Shown here: piece after piece, positions 35,207 through 44,016 of the stretch
Position numbering within the stretch: position 1 is the stretch's first letter
Layout of the letters: each line of letters starts with the position of its first letter
DNA from: Piscibacillus sp052246295
Lineage (GTDB): Bacteria > Bacillota > Bacilli > Bacillales > Alkalibacillaceae
Length of the DNA: 64,000 nt
NCBI GenBank assembly: GCA_052246295.1
Contig: JBQQCO010000011.1
Strand: one strand, 5' to 3'
Translations under genes and position numbers: made by a program
The notes under the pieces: model-generated
What the model was told of the DNA's origin: nothing
Databases searched by the model: none
The model's input: only the letters and a program-made list of their open reading frames with translations

Positions 35207-36685
35207 ATGGGAAAGGAAGGCAATCAAGTACCAATTAGTAAGTATTTTAGCCGGAATATTGAATACTTAAATAAAGAATTACGTATAGAGAAGAACTTTG
35301 ACCTAATCCACCATAAAATTGAGCATGGTGGTATTAAGATTGGCTTATTCTTTGTCGATGGGTTTGCTGGTGGGTTAGCCATGATTGAAACGTTAAAACG
35401 TCTAAATGAGCTTGAAGAACGTGAAATGCGTCGTGATCCAATCACAGCTCTTACACAAACCATCATTCCCCACCAGGAAGTAGACACTTCTAAAGATTTA
35501 GAAGAAGTCATCGCTCAAGTTCTAGCTGGACAAGCGGCTTTTATTGTTGAAGGGTGCGATGAAGCTGTACTCGTTGATTCACGTGAGTATCCCGTTCGTT
35601 CACCACAAGAGCCTGACCTTGAACGCGTTGTACGTGGTCCGAGAGACGGTTTTGTTGAAACCATTGTTTTTAACACCGCACTCATCAGGCGACATGTACG
35701 TGATCGTTCATTAATTTTCGAGTATCTACAAGTCGGACAACGCTCTAAAACAGACGTTTGCTTATCTTATATAGACAGTGTTGTCGACCCACGTTTGGTC
35801 AAGAGGATTAAAGATAAAATAGAACAAATTGATATTGACGATTTATCCATGGGTGAAAAAACTTTAGAGGAATTCATTTTTGGTAAAACCATGAACCCTT
35901 ATCCGCAAGTTCGTTACACAGAGCGCGGAGATACTGCAAGTGTTCACTTAATGGAAGGACATGTCTTAGTTATTGTTGACGGTTCGCCAAGTGTCATGAT
36001 TTGTCCAGCAACTTTTTGGCATCATTTGCAACATGCCGAAGAATACAGACAAAAGCCTGTTGTTGGTGCCTTTTTACGCTGGGTACGGTTTGCTGCAATT
36101 ATTGCAGGCCTATTCTTACTACCATTATGGTACTTATTCGCTACTCACCCAGAGCTGTTACCTCCCAACATGAGCTTTATTGGAGTTGATGAAGAAGGGG
36201 CCATCCCGCTGTTTCTGCAGTTTTTAATCGCTGAAATTGGAGTTGAAATATTGAGGATGGCGGCGATTCATACACCTAGTGCCTTAGCGACCGCATTGGG
36301 CTTAATCGCAGCACTTATGATAGGTGAAATCGCGATTGAAGTCGGTCTTTTCACTTCAGAGGTCATACTTTATTTAGCCATTGCTGTTTTAGGAAACTAT
36401 GCAATGCCAAGCTATGAAATGTCTTTAGCGAATAGAATTGTTCGTTTAGTCTTTTTATCAGCCACAGCAGCATTTGGCGTTATGGGATTTGTATTATCAA
36501 TCGTAGCCTGGATTTTTTTACTATTATCCACAAAAACTTTAAACACGCCATACCTATGGCCATTCATTCCTTTTAATGCAAAAGCATTTTTCGAAACAAT
36601 CGTGAGATCGCCAATGCCATTAATTAAAAGTCGTCCAAGTGTACTCAATACACAAGATAGTTCTAGACAACAAGGAGGGTCCTAA
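35207..36685 (+). CDS. spoVAF: Spore germination protein SpoVAF (GerA family)
   Basis: 492 residues, matching the known length of SpoVAF. The N-terminal half (about 1-290) is the soluble GerA-type domain with VVRGPRDGFVE (about 140-150). The C-terminal half has about five membrane helices (about 295-470). SpoVAF is related to GerXA receptor subunits and sits in the spore inner membrane, where it forms channels with germinant receptors. The ATG at 35207 follows AGGAAGTGG; a GTG six codons upstream is less likely. In B. subtilis it ends the spoVA operon; here no other spoVA gene adjoins. Confidence 0.87.
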   Translation: MGKEGNQVPISKYFSRNIEYLNKELRIEKNFDLIHHKIEHGGIKIGLFFVDGFAGGLAMIETLKRLNELEEREMRRDPITALTQTIIPHQEVDTSKDLEEVIAQVLAGQAAFIVEGCDEAVLVDSREYPVRSPQEPDLERVVRGPRDGFVETIVFNTALIRRHVRDRSLIFEYLQVGQRSKTDVCLSYIDSVVDPRLVKRIKDKIEQIDIDDLSMGEKTLEEFIFGKTMNPYPQVRYTERGDTASVHLMEGHVLVIVDGSPSVMICPATFWHHLQHAEEYRQKPVVGAFLRWVRFAAIIAGLFLLPLWYLFATHPELLPPNMSFIGVDEEGAIPLFLQFLIAEIGVEILRMAAIHTPSALATALGLIAALMIGEIAIEVGLFTSEVILYLAIAVLGNYAMPSYEMSLANRIVRLVFLSATAAFGVMGFVLSIVAWIFLLLSTKTLNTPYLWPFIPFNAKAFFETIVRSPMPLIKSRPSVLNTQDSSRQQGGS

Positions 36686-36705
36686 TGGAACTGATTAGGA
36701 TCCTC
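36675..36705. terminator. Bidirectional terminator between spoVAF and the NUDIX gene
   Basis: GAGGGTCCTAAT (36675-36686) pairs with ATTAGGATCCTC (36694-36705) with one mismatch. The hairpin overlaps the last codons of both convergent genes. Confidence 0.75.
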
Positions 36706-37450
36706 TTCCTTCAAGGCGCGTAATTCTTTGATACTCAGGTCTTGATCGATACGTTTGATGCGGAACGAACTGCTCTTTCATCGCATCTAAAGTCCGATCC
36801 TTAAGCTGAGTGGCAGTGATGAATTCGTCAATATTATGTTCACCGAGCTTTTCGAAAAACACTTCTGATGTTTCTCCTTCTTGAGGTGTTAGTTCACCTG
36901 ATACATACTCACCATTAAATACAACACTAATATTTCCACTACTTAAATTTTGATTAACAGTTGAAAGTCCGTTGATTTTAACTTCTACACCTGTTTCTTC
37001 TAAAATTTCACGTTTCACACCTTCGATTAGCGTCTCACCTTCTTCAAGTAAACCGCCTGGGATTTCTGCTGTATATGAACGGTGCAAATTACGAACAAGC
37101 AACACTTCACCCTTTTCATTCGTAATATAACCCGCTACACCAACTAAATGTTTTGGCGGATGATAGCCTTCAGGTCCTGCCGTAGACGTCATAAACTCTT
37201 CTCGGCTGCTAAAATTGAAACCACCAAGTTCTTGGCGTTTTTCTTGTGCTCTTTTATGTAAATCACTTCGACGAATCTTATCATCTATCTCTTCAAAATG
37301 TTTACGATTCTTATACTCCCACATCGCCATTACTTCCGTGTAATCTTCATTAACCCATCTTCCTACTAACTTAGCCCCATGCCTTAATTGATTCGGAAGT
37401 AAATACTGATGAAAGAAATCAGTAAACATTTGATACTGATTCGGATCCAT
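36695..37450 (-). CDS. NIPSNAP-NUDIX fusion hydrolase; true start probably ATC at 37477
   Basis: 251 residues from the first ATG. The N-terminal region (about 1-80) resembles a NIPSNAP ferredoxin-like domain. Residues about 100-230 are a NUDIX domain with the full box GGLLEEGETLIEGVKREILE followed by ETGV, which hydrolyses nucleoside-diphosphate derivatives such as ADP-ribose. The ATG at 37450 has no ribosome site. A strong GGAGGGG lies at 37483-37489, and the frame stays open back to an ATC at 37477, which would add nine residues (IFYRRKIYE) that complete the first NIPSNAP strand. Confidence 0.85.
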   Translation of the reverse strand: MDPNQYQMFTDFFHQYLLPNQLRHGAKLVGRWVNEDYTEVMAMWEYKNRKHFEEIDDKIRRSDLHKRAQEKRQELGGFNFSSREEFMTSTAGPEGYHPPKHLVGVAGYITNEKGEVLLVRNLHRSYTAEIPGGLLEEGETLIEGVKREILEETGVEVKINGLSTVNQNLSSGNISVVFNGEYVSGELTPQEGETSEVFFEKLGEHNIDEFITATQLKDRTLDAMKEQFVPHQTYRSRPEYQRITRLEGRGS

Positions 37451-37571
37451 TTCATAAATTTTTCTACGGTAAAAGATGCGAACCCCTCCTTTTGTTAATC
37501 ATTTTACACGTTTGTTAATTAATAGCAATACTATTCAGATTTTTTAGTAAGAAAAAAGAGTTGGTTACATG

Positions 37572-37655
37572 TTGACGAGAGGTCACGTGAGTTTGGCGAG
37601 ACCTCGGTTGATTTTGGCGAAACTCTGCCTTGTTTTGGCTAGACGTCCTAAAAAA
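37572..37655. repeat. Array of four 21-bp direct repeats (TTGGCGAGA anchor)
   Basis: Units start at 37572, 37593, 37614 and 37635, exactly 21 bases apart. The anchors are TTGACGAGA, TTGGCGAGA, TTGGCGAAA and TTGGCTAGA, with 12 variable bases between. It lies upstream of the NUDIX gene and downstream of the YjcL-like gene's terminator. The anchor is shared with the larger array at 51171. Confidence 0.75.
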
Positions 37656-37656
37656 A

Positions 37657-37684
37657 AATGATCCCCACCATAATGAGGATCATT
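37657..37684 (-). terminator. Terminator of the YjcL-like gene
   Basis: AATGATCC (37657-37664) pairs with GGATCATT (37677-37684). On the minus strand the hairpin is followed by a run of T, the complement of the A-run at 37650-37658. Confidence 0.85.
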
Positions 37685-37694
37685 CCTTATGTTA

Positions 37695-38909
37695 TTACAT
37701 TAACAAATAGTAAACCATACTGCCTAAATAGTTTCCGATTACATAGCCTAACGTACCGACAAGCATAATGGGTGCAATTAGTTTGGTCCAACCTTTTGCA
37801 ATTGCAAAGGCAGCTGCGGTCGTTGGCCCTCCAATATTGGCATTACTCGCAACAATCATCTCTTCTAAGCTAAATTTGAACACTTTGCCTAAAGTAAACG
37901 TGATGAGCATATTAAATAAAACTATGATTGCCATGAATACTAGTAAGAGTGGTGCATTTTCTATTAATAGTGGTAATGATGCTGGTACCCCGATGACAAC
38001 AAAGAAAATATAAATAAGATATGTTCCTATTTCCTGCGCACCATTTATGTTTTCAAAGTATTTACCAAATACAGTTACGGCAATAACCGTAATCGTCGTT
38101 AATACTAGGTATCCGTCCCCGAATAAACCGTTTAATAGATTTAAGAAAAAGCCCACGTTATCTCCTGAAGGTATAACATTGCCAATCCATTCTGCAAGTT
38201 TAAAAGAGATTGACACTAATACGAAAGCAGACCCAATTGCCAATGCGATGTCTTTCAACGAGATGTCTTTCCTTTTCCAATAGTCTGCAACACTATTCTT
38301 CTCCGAATTACCTGCATTATTTTCTAGTTCATCCACTAAAGGTGTTCGATATTTACGCCTAAAGAAAGCGATGGTTGGCATCATAATTAATATGAAAAAA
38401 TAAAGAGCCATTAAAATATTATCCGCCACGATTGCAGATGATGCTAATTCACCCGGTACTTCTAATTTAGCCGATAATGCCGCAAAGTTAACGCCACCGC
38501 CTGTATACGAACCGGTTTCCAGACCAGCTAATTTTTCTGGTTCTGGCAGGACGTTTTGCATCGCAAAAAATGCTATAAAAGCACCTATTACTGTTCCAAT
38601 AGCACTAATAAAAAATAATGCTAACATTTTTCCACTTTCATTCCAGATCTTCCTTAAGTTCGCCTGAAATAATAAAAGAGGAATCGCTAACGGAATCACA
38701 TATTCCCACACTGCGTCATAGGCAGGGGCTTCTACTGGTATGACGTTAATATTAACTAGAATCATAGCACCGACTAACGCTATAATAGCTCCGGTTACCT
38801 TTGAAGCCCATTCATATTTTTGCTCTAAATAAATACTGAAGGCTGCCCAACCAGCTAGAAACCCCCACAATAGCCAAGTATCTTCTGGACTAATTAAACT
38901 ATTAGTCAA
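37695..38909 (-). CDS. DUF819-family membrane protein, YjcL-like
   Basis: 404 residues with about ten to twelve membrane helices in two similar halves. Landmarks are GSYTGGGVNFAALSAKL in the middle and ASNANIGGPTTAAAFAIAKGW near the end, as in DUF819/YjcL proteins, which are related to transporters with inverted repeats. The substrate is unknown. A TTG at 38909 lies eight bases after AAGGAG; a GTG three codons upstream lies inside that site, so TTG is preferred. Confidence 0.8.
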   Translation of the reverse strand: MTNSLISPEDTWLLWGFLAGWAAFSIYLEQKYEWASKVTGAIIALVGAMILVNINVIPVEAPAYDAVWEYVIPLAIPLLLFQANLRKIWNESGKMLALFFISAIGTVIGAFIAFFAMQNVLPEPEKLAGLETGSYTGGGVNFAALSAKLEVPGELASSAIVADNILMALYFFILIMMPTIAFFRRKYRTPLVDELENNAGNSEKNSVADYWKRKDISLKDIALAIGSAFVLVSISFKLAEWIGNVIPSGDNVGFFLNLLNGLFGDGYLVLTTITVIAVTVFGKYFENINGAQEIGTYLIYIFFVVIGVPASLPLLIENAPLLLVFMAIIVLFNMLITFTLGKVFKFSLEEMIVASNANIGGPTTAAAFAIAKGWTKLIAPIMLVGTLGYVIGNYLGSMVYYLLM

Positions 38910-39045
38910 TGGTTTCACTCCTTTTTTGTAAATTATTATAAGCTATATATTCCCTAACTTCGTTTAACTATTAACTTTAAAATGTTCTTTAAGCTTTTAT
39001 AGGAAATGATGCAAAAAATACGCCCTCTATAGAGAGCGCATTATA

Positions 39046-39426
39046 CTAATCTACTTTTTCAACTTTCCATTGGTCATTCACATACAGACCAATAACTTCC
39101 ATTTCAAAACCCCAAGTTTGGATTTTCTTAATTGATTGTTTTATTTGTGCAATTTTTTCTTCTTTATCAATAGGGTTACCTGCACAGTCATGATGCCCAA
39201 CAATGGCAATCACTTTTGAGCCATGCTTGCTATAAGAGATATCAACTTTAGTCTTTAAAGAACCTACTTGATCTTCTGAGCCTTCTAATAAATATTTGTT
39301 GGGACCAGCCTCTGTTATCATATCCACGTAGTCCACTTGATATGTTGATTTCATCCAGTCAATGACTGATTCTTGAACTCGTCCATCCATACAGTTGATT
39401 GCTGTCGCAAAAGTTCCTTGTGCCAT
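39046..39426 (-). CDS. Short beta-carbonic-anhydrase-like protein
   Basis: 126 residues, about two thirds of a normal beta-carbonic anhydrase. The zinc ligand motifs are retained: CMDGR near residue 12 (Cys plus the Asp-Arg dyad) and GHHDC near residue 80 (His and Cys). Long helices that normally build the dimer are missing. It may be a carbonic anhydrase-like zinc protein of other function; a small family of such proteins occurs in Firmicutes. The ATG at 39426 follows GGGAG by eight bases. Confidence 0.72.
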   Translation of the reverse strand: MAQGTFATAINCMDGRVQESVIDWMKSTYQVDYVDMITEAGPNKYLLEGSEDQVGSLKTKVDISYSKHGSKVIAIVGHHDCAGNPIDKEEKIAQIKQSIKKIQTWGFEMEVIGLYVNDQWKVEKVD

Positions 39427-39668
39427 ATAAATGTCTCCCTTCAAACTTTTCTTTTATTTTAACACAGCTTGATAAGTACTATTTAGAAAAATAAGCTTAT
39501 AGTCTCATTCTAAAAGGTTTACTATTTAATTTTTTCACAGTTAAAATTGACTATTTCACAAGAAACACATTCGTACTTTGGTTTCATTTTCCATTTTTTA
39601 AGAAGATTTAACGAAGTTTACATCTAATAAAGTTGTCGAAAGAACTAAAAATTTGTGGAGGGATTTTA

Positions 39669-40709
39669 ATGTCGAACAAATTTCTTAAAGTTTCTTTGTC
39701 AGGAATGTTGGTTTTTTCAGGTCTTGCTTTCACAACTCCAGTTGCCGCAGCAAACGGCCGGGATTACAACGGAAATGAATCGATTCAAAATGAACGTCTC
39801 CATGATTATGAAGAAATGGCGGATTTTCTACAACACTTAGATGAGAAGTCCGAAGCTTTAGAGGTTGAAGTTTTTGGTCAATCTGTAAAGGGTCGTGATC
39901 TTTACTTAGCAAAGTTTGGTTACAATGAAGAAAATCCTACGATTCTTTATCTAACTCAGCAACACGGTAATGAAACATTAACGACTGAAGGGGCTCTTCA
40001 GTTTATTAAAAAAATGACTTCAAATTCAAAGAATGTTAAAGAGATTTTAGAAAACGTGAATATTTTAGTGGTTCCAAGGTTAAACGTCGATGGTGCTGAA
40101 GGTGATGTTGACTTCTCATTAGATGATTATGTAGCAGGTACACATACTCGCTATAAGGCGAAGGGTGTCGATCTAAACCGAGATCACGTAGTAAAAGAAG
40201 AGCCTGAAACTAAAGCCTTCCATGAAGAAGTTATTCAGAAATATAACCCTGATTACTTAATTGACTTGCACCACCAAGGTACGCAAACAACTTATGGTGA
40301 TACAGATGAACTCGTGTCAGGCTCGATTTTGCACCCAACTAATGAAAATGTAGATCCAGAAGTATTAGAAGGGTCGAAACAGTTAGGTAAAGTGTTATAT
40401 GACGCTATTGAAAGTAAAGGATTCGGTTTACTTTCTAAATATAATGGTGGTTCCGCAACAACCATTGGACGTAACGGTCTAGCAGTAGAATACGGAATTT
40501 CAACGCTTCTATTCGAAATGAGAGGTATGGCTGATCATTTCTATGAAGATTATGTTCTTGGTCAAAAGAGTAATGGATACTTAATTAAGCAAGCTGTTAT
40601 TGGTCTGGAGGCAACTGCTAAAGCGATTGCGGATGGCTCTGTCGAAGAGGCTGACACATCGTTCTGGGATGAGTTGCCTAGAAGTTCTTACAATCGTAGT
40701 AACGAGTAA
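39669..40709 (+). CDS. Secreted M14-family zinc carboxypeptidase
   Basis: 346 residues: a signal peptide (about 1-28, ending PVAAANG), then an M14 peptidase domain. The zinc ligands are H and E in QQHGNE (about 98-101) and H in DLHHQGTQ; the conserved RLNVDG and GVDLNRDH segments hold the substrate; the catalytic Glu is probably in LLFEMRGMAD. It trims C-terminal or peptidoglycan-peptide bonds outside the cell. The ATG at 39669 follows GTGGAGGG; a TTG start 12 codons earlier would spoil the signal peptide. Confidence 0.85.
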   Translation: MSNKFLKVSLSGMLVFSGLAFTTPVAAANGRDYNGNESIQNERLHDYEEMADFLQHLDEKSEALEVEVFGQSVKGRDLYLAKFGYNEENPTILYLTQQHGNETLTTEGALQFIKKMTSNSKNVKEILENVNILVVPRLNVDGAEGDVDFSLDDYVAGTHTRYKAKGVDLNRDHVVKEEPETKAFHEEVIQKYNPDYLIDLHHQGTQTTYGDTDELVSGSILHPTNENVDPEVLEGSKQLGKVLYDAIESKGFGLLSKYNGGSATTIGRNGLAVEYGISTLLFEMRGMADHFYEDYVLGQKSNGYLIKQAVIGLEATAKAIADGSVEEADTSFWDELPRSSYNRSNE

Positions 40710-40811
40710 GTAGAAAGATGGTAAAAGATTTGTTAAAAGAGGAAATTAGAGGATTTGGCATTTTTTAATAAGACTGTCTTAAGAATCCGAGTAATAATTT
40801 ATAACAAGTTG

Positions 40812-40928
40812 TATTGTGGTAAGCGACGGTGGCGACCTTGAGGGAACAGCATGAACTGAAAATCCATTTAGATAATCTTCGCTGAATCCGTGTCCGTGGA
40901 AATCGTCCACCGTTAGCGCACCACAATA
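40812..40928. repeat. Structured dispersed element (Bacillaceae-type intergenic repeat)
   Basis: TATTGTGGT (40812-40820) and ACCACAATA (40920-40928) are perfect terminal inverted repeats. Just inside, CGGTGG (40827-40832) pairs with CCACCG (40907-40912). The internal words GGTGGCGAC, GGGAACAGCATGAACTGAA and GGAAATCGTCCACC look like a diverged copy of a multicopy intergenic sequence I recall from many Bacillaceae genomes. It is non-coding in all frames and could be a MITE-like element or an RNA. The rest of 40710-40975 shows no gene. Confidence 0.65.
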
Positions 40929-40975
40929 ACCTTAACAGAGCCTATTAATTTTTAATACTGTTTTATAGGAGCTTA

Positions 40976-41470
40976 CTAGCTAATTGCCGTTATCTTTGAA
41001 TCTGTAACTCCCCAAGTATTTTTACTCCACTCAACTTTGATTTCAAACCAAATGGCTCCTAAACCTGGTTTGTATTTTTCTCCTTCAAACACGTACTTCG
41101 TATCTGACTTCCGTTCTATATCTTGCAGCCTTAGCAAAACACCATCTAAAACTAGACTTTCTTCATCAAAATGACCTTGTTCTCTTAATTCCTCTAACGA
41201 TGCAGACTTAACCTCAACATCGTATTGATCTGTAAAATAATCTACAATGGCCTGTTTTTGTTGTTCCTCTAACTCAAAATTGTTCATATCAATAGCCAGA
41301 AACTCCATTTGATGGTTAAGAACTTCATCTTCTTGCATCAACTCTTCTAAAGCTGCAATATAAGCCTCCTCAACTGACTTGTCACCGGGTAATTCTCCAG
41401 GGTCACCTTTAACTGCGGTCCCACAACCACTCATCAAAACAAGAAATATTAATAAGACTTTTATTTTCAT
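40976..41470 (-). CDS. Putative lipoprotein, unknown function
   Basis: 164 residues with a lipoprotein signal (FLVLMSGCG, Cys at about 16). The mature part is acidic, mostly helical up to about residue 110, and ends in strands (AIWFEIKVEWSKNTWGVTDSKI) that suggest a small NTF2-like or cystatin-like domain; this is a guess. The ATG at 41470 follows AGGCGGTG. It lies 50 bases after the FAD oxidoreductase gene on the same strand and may be co-transcribed. Confidence 0.6.
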   Translation of the reverse strand: MKIKVLLIFLVLMSGCGTAVKGDPGELPGDKSVEEAYIAALEELMQEDEVLNHQMEFLAIDMNNFELEEQQKQAIVDYFTDQYDVEVKSASLEELREQGHFDEESLVLDGVLLRLQDIERKSDTKYVFEGEKYKPGLGAIWFEIKVEWSKNTWGVTDSKITAIS

Positions 41471-41520
41471 CACGACACCGCCTTTTAAGTATAGACGGTT
41501 CACCTAATAAAAAGTTACAG

Positions 41521-42861
41521 CTATGGTTTAGTCAATTCTTCATCAACAATTTTTGCTGCAATTTCTCCAGACTCAACTGCACTCTCCATCGTTGCAAAGT
41601 TTGACGTCTTCGTATAATCTCCAGCCAATGTGAACCCTTTAATTGGTGTGTCTTGTTCTGGGCGCATCCAATCATGTCCAGGCTCTAAAGAATAAAATTC
41701 ATCAGGATGCTTTACTACTCTATAATCTAGAATATGTCCTTCAAGCTGCAATCCTAACTTTTTAGCATCTTCCAAAACAATGTTCAGAATGTCTTCCGAG
41801 TTCATATCAATAAACTTTTGCGCTGGAGCTAAGATACAAGATAATCTCCCTGGAACATGAGTAAAAGTGGTTCTAGACTGCTCTGTAAATGATGCTAGAG
41901 AAGTTCCTGCCCCAAAAGTCGTTCGGTCATATGGCATTGTAGGCTGATTTAACTCAAACTGAATCGTTACAGCAGGTACGGCTGGAAGTTCAAGTAAATT
42001 CTTAAAGCACTCATGTTTTATACTTGATTGCGCAATGAGTTTCTTTGCAGCACCAATTTCAGTAGCCAATACTGTTTGTGTTGCTCGGTATTCTCTCTCT
42101 TCTGTCACAACCCCTCTAACCGCTCCATCTTCATAGATAAGTTGTGTAGCCTTTTGATTCGTTAGTATTTCTCCACCCTTAGATGTAATTGCCTCAGCCA
42201 TCGGATTGGCAACTAAATCTGACATTCCCCCTAAAAATGCTCCCATTCTCATTTTGTAAAAGTGGGTTAATGTTGGGGCTAACAAACCAAAAAGCGCATA
42301 TGCTGAAAATCGTTCTGGTGGCAGAAAAAAGACCCCGGCAGTTAATGGAATCAACACCAAATGGTAAGCGTTATTCGACACTTTATACTTTTGAGCATAC
42401 TCCTTAACACTAATTCGATCTAGTTGATCTGGGTGCTTCACATAATCTTTAAATCCATTTATGAAAAAAGGAGCTAATGATAGCCGATCTTTATAAGATA
42501 TTGTGTCAGTGTTTCCGAACATCCCGTGTAGTAATTTAAGTGGTCCATGTACAGGGGCCATGCCGAAAGTCGTTACCTCACCATTTCTCGGTGAACGAAA
42601 ATCCATCACTTCTTCCCACATCACAATTTTATTTAAATCAATGCCTGCCTTTTTTAAAATTTTAGGATAGTGCTTGTAATACCCAATCACACGGTGAAAG
42701 CCAGATTCAACCTGCATCCCATCTTCATTCCAAGATGATGTCCGACCACCCACAAAAGGTTTTGATTCTAATATTAGAACTCGGTAACCTTTTTCAGTCA
42801 AAAGAAGGCCAGTCGTCATCCCTGCCAGGCCTGCCCCTATAATCACCACATCATATTCCAA
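41521..42861 (-). CDS. FAD-dependent oxidoreductase, phytoene-desaturase-like
   Basis: 446 residues. The N-terminal dinucleotide-binding motif is VVIIGAGLAGMTTGLLL, followed by the acidic LESKPFVGGRTSS; the C-terminal FAD-binding segment is GFTLAGDYTKTSNFATMESAVESG. This is the pattern of the carotenoid/hydroxysqualene desaturase and amine-oxidase group. No carotenoid or squalene synthase gene is nearby, so the substrate is open. It is divergent from the Mn-catalase gene. Confidence 0.82.
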   Translation of the reverse strand: MEYDVVIIGAGLAGMTTGLLLTEKGYRVLILESKPFVGGRTSSWNEDGMQVESGFHRVIGYYKHYPKILKKAGIDLNKIVMWEEVMDFRSPRNGEVTTFGMAPVHGPLKLLHGMFGNTDTISYKDRLSLAPFFINGFKDYVKHPDQLDRISVKEYAQKYKVSNNAYHLVLIPLTAGVFFLPPERFSAYALFGLLAPTLTHFYKMRMGAFLGGMSDLVANPMAEAITSKGGEILTNQKATQLIYEDGAVRGVVTEEREYRATQTVLATEIGAAKKLIAQSSIKHECFKNLLELPAVPAVTIQFELNQPTMPYDRTTFGAGTSLASFTEQSRTTFTHVPGRLSCILAPAQKFIDMNSEDILNIVLEDAKKLGLQLEGHILDYRVVKHPDEFYSLEPGHDWMRPEQDTPIKGFTLAGDYTKTSNFATMESAVESGEIAAKIVDEELTKP

Positions 42862-43015
42862 TCATTTTCCCTCCGTACGATTTCATTTATAAATAGGTTG
42901 CCCGAAAACAATCTAAACATAAGGCTAGTGCCTAATTTTGATAATAATAGGGGCATTCGACTAGTCCTTTACATACTCTATATGCAGATACCAATATGAC
43001 CTAAGGAGTGACATT

Positions 43016-43852
43016 ATGTTTTATCATGTCAAAGAACTACAATACGAGGCTAAACCCGATCGACCGGATCCGCTTTTTGCGAAACAACTGCAAGAAATTT
43101 TAGGTGGACAATATGGTGAGATTTCTGTTGCCATGCAATACTTATTCCAAGGCTTCAACTTGCGTATGGAAGGAAAATATAAAGACCTTCTGTTGGATGT
43201 TGGAACTGAGGAATTAGCACACGTTGAGATGTTAGCAACTATGATTGCACGATTGTTAGACGATGCCCCGATTGGTGACCTAGAAGATGCTGTGGAAGAC
43301 CCTGTGTTAGGGGCCGTAATTGGAGGAATGAACCCGCAACATGCGATCGTTTCAGGCTTTGGAGCTATGCCAGCAGATAGTGTCGGTAACCGATGGACAG
43401 CTGAATATATTGGAGCTAGCGGAAATCTTTTAGCAGACTTCCGCGCAAATGTTATGGCAGAGTCACAAGGTCGCCTACAAGCAAGTCGTCTATATGCCGC
43501 TACTTCAGACCGTGGCGTTAAAGATATGTTAGCATTCTTAATCGCGCGTGACCGATATCATCAAAACATGTGGCTAGCTGCAATTCAAGAACTTGAGGAA
43601 AAAGAAGGCGTCATCGTGCCATCAACCTTCCCGCCTGAGTTAGAAAAACAAGATGTTGCGTACGAATTTTATAATTTATCTAAAGGTGATGCGAGTAGTA
43701 AAGGACGCTGGGCTAGTGGACCTAGCATTGATGGATGTAGCACGTTTGAATACGTAGCTAATCCAAAACCTATGGCTGGAATTCCAGTTCTAAAACCAGC
43801 ACCAGCTTACTCATTTGACACAAACTTCAGCATACCACCACAAAAATGTTAA
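43016..43852 (+). CDS. Manganese catalase
   Basis: 278 residues of the non-heme dimanganese catalase family (YdbD/CotJC-like). Ligand residues visible are E35 (GQYGEIS), E66 and H69 (EELAHVE), then the Glu in NVMAESQGR and the His in DRYHQNMW. It splits hydrogen peroxide to water and oxygen. YdbD of B. subtilis is a general-stress protein, while CotJC is a spore-coat protein; the C-terminal Pro-rich tail fits either. AAGGAGTG lies before the ATG. Confidence 0.9.
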   Translation: MFYHVKELQYEAKPDRPDPLFAKQLQEILGGQYGEISVAMQYLFQGFNLRMEGKYKDLLLDVGTEELAHVEMLATMIARLLDDAPIGDLEDAVEDPVLGAVIGGMNPQHAIVSGFGAMPADSVGNRWTAEYIGASGNLLADFRANVMAESQGRLQASRLYAATSDRGVKDMLAFLIARDRYHQNMWLAAIQELEEKEGVIVPSTFPPELEKQDVAYEFYNLSKGDASSKGRWASGPSIDGCSTFEYVANPKPMAGIPVLKPAPAYSFDTNFSIPPQKC

Positions 43853-43858
43853 CAACTT

Positions 43859-43887
43859 TTGCCCCTCATGAAGCAGGGGCAATTTTT
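43859..43887 (+). terminator. Terminator of the Mn-catalase gene
   Basis: TTGCCCCT (43859-43866) pairs perfectly with AGGGGCAA (43875-43882), followed by five T. Confidence 0.88.
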
Positions 43888-43943
43888 ATGTTTTCGATTC
43901 ATTTAAATATGTGATTAATATATAGATGAACCGGGAATGTATG

Positions 43944-43971
43944 TTGACAAGCAAGACTTTTGCAACATAAT
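43944..43971 (+). promoter_or_regulatory. Sigma-A-type promoter of the DJ-1/PfpI gene
   Basis: TTGACA (43944-43949) is followed after 16 bases by CATAAT (43966-43971), about 45 bases before the start codon. Confidence 0.6.
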
Positions 43972-44016
43972 TTTTTTAGATGTTATAAATAATAATGCAG
44001 AAGGAGGAATGTCATC

